A stretch of DNA of 64,000 bases from the NCBI GenBank assembly GCA_961205875.1, contig OY540810.1:25978001-26042000 (forward strand), read 5' to 3'. The notes below the pieces were generated by a model, which had not been told where the DNA came from, ran no database searches, and saw nothing but the letters and a program-made list of their open reading frames with translations. The stretch is from Sialis fuliginosa. Its lineage: Eukaryota > Arthropoda > Insecta > Megaloptera > Sialidae. A program made the position numbers and the translations under genes. Shown piece by piece: positions 59,800-64,000 of the stretch. Positions within the stretch are counted from its first letter, which is position 1. The number at the start of each line of letters is the position of its first letter.

Positions 59800-60067
59800 C
59801 AGGGCTATAACTAGAGGCTCGGGGGCCCCGGGGCAAGAAGTAACCGAGGGGCTCCCAAAATATGCAAAAATAAAAATTGAAGACCTTTTTTTTGGTCGCC
59901 AATTTGAATTTAATAAGTGTAAAATTCAAGTTGACAACGAAAAAAAAATCTAAATTTGTAAGTATAACATTTTCAAGTTAGAACCAAATAAAAGAAACGT
60001 TTTACTCTGCCGCGGAGACCCCCTACCCTCGGGGACCCCGGGGCACTGCCCCGCTGGTAGTTACGGC
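59800..60067. mobile_element. hAT-like MITE, right end eroded
   Basis: CAGGGCTATAACTAGAGGC at the left and GGTAGTTACGGC at the right match the intact element at 6779-6976, with shared inner segments (AAAATTGAAGAC, GGGGCACTGCC). Confidence 0.75.
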
Positions 60068-60168
60068 AAAAGAATTGAGCGCAATATATATAATTTCAAA
60101 AACCGAGTTTCCCATTTGTTTCTGAATAAATGCCTCTGCAAGTATAGAGCACCCTTCAAGCGATCTCC

Positions 60169-60991
60169 TTATGTGCTTGTGCAACAATAACGTTTTGGCC
60201 AGGTATTTTTAATGAATCGAAAATGACACGTGGTATTTTTGTTTATTTTCCATTTAAGTTTCCATTTGGTGCGGATTGTTGAGTTTTTAGCACCTTCGAT
60301 TGTAGATTTGCAGATATCCAATATTTCTTGTGCAGTTTTGTTACAGCCATCAGACGTGAACAACATTTTTCGGCATTCAGGAGATATAAGGTGTTTTATA
60401 GTTTTGCTAGTAACTGCAAATATAACGTTAACAGCGTTAGCATTATTATAATAGGTACTATATATAGTATGTAGGCAGTGGCGTCGCTACGGGGGGGGGG
60501 GGGTGACACCCGAGGCTGAAATCGAAAATGTATCGTTTTATTTTTTGCACATTTCGGATTAGAATGACCCATTATATATTATTTAATTTAACAATTGTGA
60601 AAAAACGTACCCCCCCCCTTCCCAATTTTTTTGGGTGCGCCACTGTAGTGCTGGATCAGAAAAGGAATTAACAATAAACGAAATTTTAATTTTTTTCATA
60701 CGACTGTTTCCGAGATCCACAGAACGACTGACATTTTCTAAAAATATGTTTTTCGAATTGTAGAGGTCTTGAAATGTCAAGATTAATATCAAAATTGAGC
60801 ATTAATATTGGCGTGATTAAAAGTAAAAATATTTATTTATTTTAAAATGCAGAATTTTTATTTTTAATCCGGGTTCGACTTATTAGGCCCCGCCTGTTCT
60901 ATATGTTATCAATATAATACTTACCAAAACAACATTGTTGATAAACAGTAATACAAAAAAATACTAGTATCAACGAAATTAAAAATTTCAT
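60169..60991 (-). CDS. Probable small secreted cysteine-containing protein
   Basis: Not a family I recognise. Exon 1 (60991-60925) begins with a clear signal peptide, MKFLISLILVFFCITVYQQC, and ends at a GTAAGT donor in phase 1. The last exon (60413-60169) follows an acceptor TTATATTTGCAG, enters in the matching phase and runs 80 codons to TAA, with Cys in PECRK, DGCNK, DICKS, TTCHF and RYCC and a Trp/Lys-rich tail. A middle exon (60767-60702) fits in phase if the donor is C|GTATGA, giving 125 residues; skipping it gives 103. The intron holds a MITE at 60476-60645 that adjoins the middle-exon frame, so that frame may have been longer once. Whether the gene is expressed or decaying is unknown. 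Confidence 0.5.
60476..60645. mobile_element. MITE with CAGTGGCGTCGCTACG end and G-tract
   Basis: Left CAGTGGCGTCGCTACGGGGG and right TTGGGTGCGCCACTG are inverted. It lies in the intron of the small secreted gene and is related to 55828-56052. Confidence 0.7.
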
Positions 60992-61748
60992 TTCAAAATT
61001 AACAAATTCAAATGTTGAAGGATGTAGATAATACCATTTAAATTCAAGCTAAACTGGACAAAAGAAATGCATCTGCCTTATTTTTCAATAGATATCATTA
61101 ATGCATTTAAAAATAAATGATAACACAATTATAAATAGAATATTATGTATGTAGTATGTAGTATAATCTTTAAAAAATATTTATTAAATAGTATAATTAA
61201 TTATTTAATAAAGAAAAATATTTGAGCTATAATGAAGAAAATACTAAAGTAATGAAATGTACCTACACTAAAATTTTCAGCAAGCCTCTTCCTGCTATTA
61301 AACCCAAGACATTTTTTTTACAATGGCCAAAAAAAAGAAGCCTATTGATCTGTCGTACCAGGCCCCCAGGCCTGCCTGCCCCCTTTTTGTGTGGGCCATG
61401 TGTATCTGTATTAGTTACATTAATAAAATATATTTTGAGCTGTAATCAACAAGTTACATTTTGTAATTTTATTGCTGTAGCAAATTTGCTTGTTAGGTAC
61501 AGAAATTTTTTTAGTTGTAATGAAATGAATAGTTTTCAGGTTGCCAATACCAGGGTTTTTTTGTAATGGCGTTCCGGCACCTTTTTTTCGTGGCATAAGA
61601 AAAGCTGCTTTAAAATTAATTTAAATAATATTTGAATATTATTTTCTTTAGTTAAAAGCTTGACAAGAAGTGAGTTTCGGCACCTTTTTGTTTAAAAAAA
61701 AGCCCTGCCTATACTTAAATAAAACAATTATTATGTTAAAAAATTTAC
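60992..61748. other. Spacer between the small secreted gene and DDX46
   Basis: AT-rich. Contains one hAT-like MITE at 61551-61707 and a CCCCAGGCCTGCCTGCCCCC tract near 61365; nothing else recognised. Confidence 0.55.
61551..61707. mobile_element. Short hAT-like MITE
   Basis: CAGGGTTTTTTTGTAATGG and AAAAAAAAGCCCTG at the ends, with inner CGGCACCTTTTT repeated on both sides. Flanks GCCAATAC and GCCTATAC nearly match, if the last G is shared. Confidence 0.55.
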
Positions 61749-61754
61749 TTTATT
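61749..61754 (-). terminator. DDX46: DDX46 polyadenylation signal
   Basis: AATAAA on the minus strand, 67 bp after the DDX46 stop codon. Confidence 0.55.
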
Positions 61755-61821
61755 ATTTATGCCTACATATAAAGTTACTTTAATATAATGTTAATACATT
61801 CTTATACTATTTACAATTAAT

Positions 61822-64000
61822 TTACAAAACTTTATAACGAGCTTTGTTAAATGCGTGGTGACCAGCAGTTTGAAGTTTAAGTAATTCCTCTTTAATAAGA
61901 CGAGTTATTTCAGCCTTGGCTTTTGATACAGCCAATTCACTGGTACTTTCGATAGCAAGGTATAATTTCCGTTCACCTTCAGGTGGAGTTTTACCTGGTA
62001 GAACGTAAGTTCCACGGACAGTGATACCTGCTTCGGAATATTCAGAAATCTGATCCAATGCTTCCTGTAAAAATAAAAAACAAATTTTAGTTAATTTGAT
62101 AAATCATCAATAAATGATCAATTGTGAAAACAAGGTAGATGTAATGAAATCTATCTATTTACAATTTTATTTTAAAAAGTAATAGATTGTGAATATTTAA
62201 CCCTTTGGACATGAAAATTGACTAAAGTCGATTGTGTTTTTTTTCCCTTCGACGCAAAAGTCGACTATAGTCCACGACTCGAAAAAATACCGTTGCACGT
62301 GGAAATCGACGTATATTTTAGAAAAAAAAAATGTACCCGCAGTTAAATATTTTTAGAGAAAAAATTACATCTACATTGTAAGTTCTGAACACGTTAATTG
62401 CTAACAAATCAAAATTAACCTTAGAAGTAACTCGCCAACGAGCTTGTTGTGGGAAGTCATTGATTTCAAGTTCCTCTTCATATTTATGGAAAGTCTGCTC
62501 TGATGAATCAAGTCCTGCTCCTCTTTCATCATCGTCACGAGGTTGGTAATTTAATCTAGTGTTCAATTTAGCAGCAAGCTGTTCAGCTACAGTTTTAGCC
62601 TAAAAATAACATATATATTGTTTAAAAATAAATAAATCAATAAAACTCTTCTAGATAAATGAATAACAACTAACCGTAATTAAAGGCTGGGAACCACCGC
62701 CTTTAAGAATAGCCTCAGCAGCTTGTTGAGTAGCACCCTTAGCTTCAGCACCTAGGTTTTTAGATAAGTTTATTCTTGAAGCTACTCTTTTAGCTAATTC
62801 TAACTTATCTACTGCTGAATTTTGACCAACACCGATTCCAGGTACTCCCGCATTATTAATCAATCCTATTGGTGCTTTAATTTCTTTAACGATGCGTTTT
62901 GTTGCAAACATACTTTCAATTTGTTGATCAATATCATTTTCAACGTCTTCATCATCAGAATCTTGTAAACCTAAAGCTGCTTTTTGGAATTTTTTCTTTT
63001 CATTTACAGCAGCCGCTTCTGTCTCATCAAATTTGAAACCTTTACCACTGAATCCTCCTCCTTCAAAACAAAATAAAATTATAAAATGCCTGACCATGTA
63101 AATATAAATAACATAAATATACCTTTATGAACTTTCTTTCCTTCCGCTTCTTGCTTTGCTTTGTAAGTTTCCCACATTGTTTTTAAAGTTTCGGGCATAG
63201 GCATTCCGGCTAATTCCAAAGCTCGGATTATATCCCCAGCATATCTTTCTTGCTCAGGTGTAATAAAAGTATATGCAAATCCTTTATTGCCAGCACGGCC
63301 TGTACGTCCACATCTGTGAACGTAATCTTCATAATGATTTGGACAATCATAGTTCACAACTAGAATAAGTTGTTTTACATCCAAACCTCTAGCCGCAACC
63401 GATGTGGCAATAAGTAATTTTACTTTTCCAGACTTGAAGTCAATTATTGTAGAATCTCGGTCAAACTGGTCAATACCTCCGTGCAAACTCATACAGCTGT
63501 ATGAAGCTTTCATTAAATCTTTCAGTAATATATCAGCATTTTCTTGTTTATCTACAAAAACTATTATACTACCGTGTTCTTGATATACACCAAGTAATTC
63601 TAACAGTTTTAAGAACTTCTTATCTTCTTCTAAAATAATTATGTGTTGTTCAACATCTTTACATACGACAGATCTTCCACCAACTTGTACTTCAATGGGT
63701 TTTTGTAATATTCTACGTGCCAGAGCTTCCATTTGTCTAGGAAACGTTGCACTAAACATTACTGTTTGCCGATCAGGTCTAATATTATCTATTATTCTCA
63801 TTACCTGTGGTTCGAAACCCATATCAAACATTCTATCTGCTTCATCAAGAACTACATATGTGACACGTCGTAGATTTGTAACTTTTCCACTGTTTGCTGC
63901 TAACATATCAATCATTCGTCCTGGAGTACATACAATAATCTCAGCACCACGTTTCAATTCTGCAATTTGTTCTGAAATACCTGTACCACCATATACACAA
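61822..64000 (-). CDS. DDX46: DEAD-box RNA helicase DDX46/Prp5, C-terminal part
   Basis: ATP-dependent helicase that acts on U2 snRNP during pre-spliceosome assembly. Visible exons in transcript order: 64000-63123 (continues off the edge), 63060-62675, 62599-62420, 62064-61822; phases join. Motifs in order: [13 protein letters not shown] in [19 protein letters not shown] in [34 protein letters not shown] and [10 protein letters not shown]. Then follow a linker with the acidic segment [13 protein letters not shown], an Ala-rich stretch, and a conserved C-terminal region ([20 protein letters not shown]) ending ARYKVL. The N-terminal RS-like part and helicase motifs Q and I are outside the window. 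The C-terminal domain distinguishes it from other DEAD-box proteins such as DDX42. Confidence 0.95.
62195..62335. repeat. Dispersed repeat, copy B, in DDX46 last intron
   Basis: Matches 19010-19150: CCCTTTGGACATGAAAATTG, then GTCGACTATAGTCCACGACTC and GTTGCACGTGGAAATCGAC. It lies between the last two DDX46 exons. Confidence 0.6.

Larger units (their letters stand above)
54513..60168. other. Intergenic region between hexamerin 3 and the small secreted gene
   Basis: No host gene found. It holds hexamerin 3 upstream DNA and several transposon remnants, listed at 55036, 55828, 56166, 57680, 57872 and 59800. 58620-58860 has a tract with ACAGACAAACACACACAGAC that may be the tail of another repeat. 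58900-59790 shows no feature I can name. Confidence 0.55.

Noticed and set aside
60583..60792. 69-codon minus-strand frame taken as one exon
   Set aside because: Its last part is translated from a MITE. Only the upstream 66 nt is kept, as a tentative middle exon of the small secreted gene.

Overview
The window is about 64 kb of AT-rich nuclear DNA from an insect. Three full-length hexamerin genes, a protein family found in insects, give this. The order is not clear from the sequence; short palindromes of the form ATAGGTACCTAT and the MITE set look somewhat hemipteran, but that is only a guess. All coding genes have canonical GT/AG introns and could be rebuilt exon by exon with consistent phases.

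Layout. 1-4012: the 3' part of an intact Ty3/Gypsy LTR retrotransposon (open gag-pol frame with a DD35E integrase) inside an intron of the arginyl-tRNA-protein transferase gene ATE1. 4131-5164: the last three ATE1 exons (+). 9307-14542: a nine-exon ETS gene, the GABPA/Ets97D orthologue (-). 20210-27001: a five-exon gene for a 588-residue protein with six ankyrin repeats and a basic C-terminus, resembling nuclear I-kappa-B proteins (-). 30990-33612, 38733-41313 and 52185-54467: three tandem hexamerin genes on the minus strand, each with three exons, a 134-nt second exon and a TATA box. 60169-60991: a probable unrecognised small secreted protein gene (-). 61822 to the right edge: the 3' half of DDX46/Prp5 (-).

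Between and within the genes most recognisable DNA is non-autonomous inverted-repeat DNA transposons. At least three hAT-like elements have exact 8-bp target duplications and several others end at TA. Two members of a 1.75-1.80 kb almost fully palindromic family sit at 16070-17820 and 49324-51123. Other fold-back elements are nested inside one another.

Functionally the genes are unrelated neighbours: protein arginylation (ATE1), transcription control (GABPA and the I-kappa-B-like protein), larval storage proteins (hexamerins) and pre-mRNA splicing (DDX46). Only the hexamerins form a true gene cluster. The most unusual content is the long palindrome family, the nested fold-back structures and the small secreted gene.
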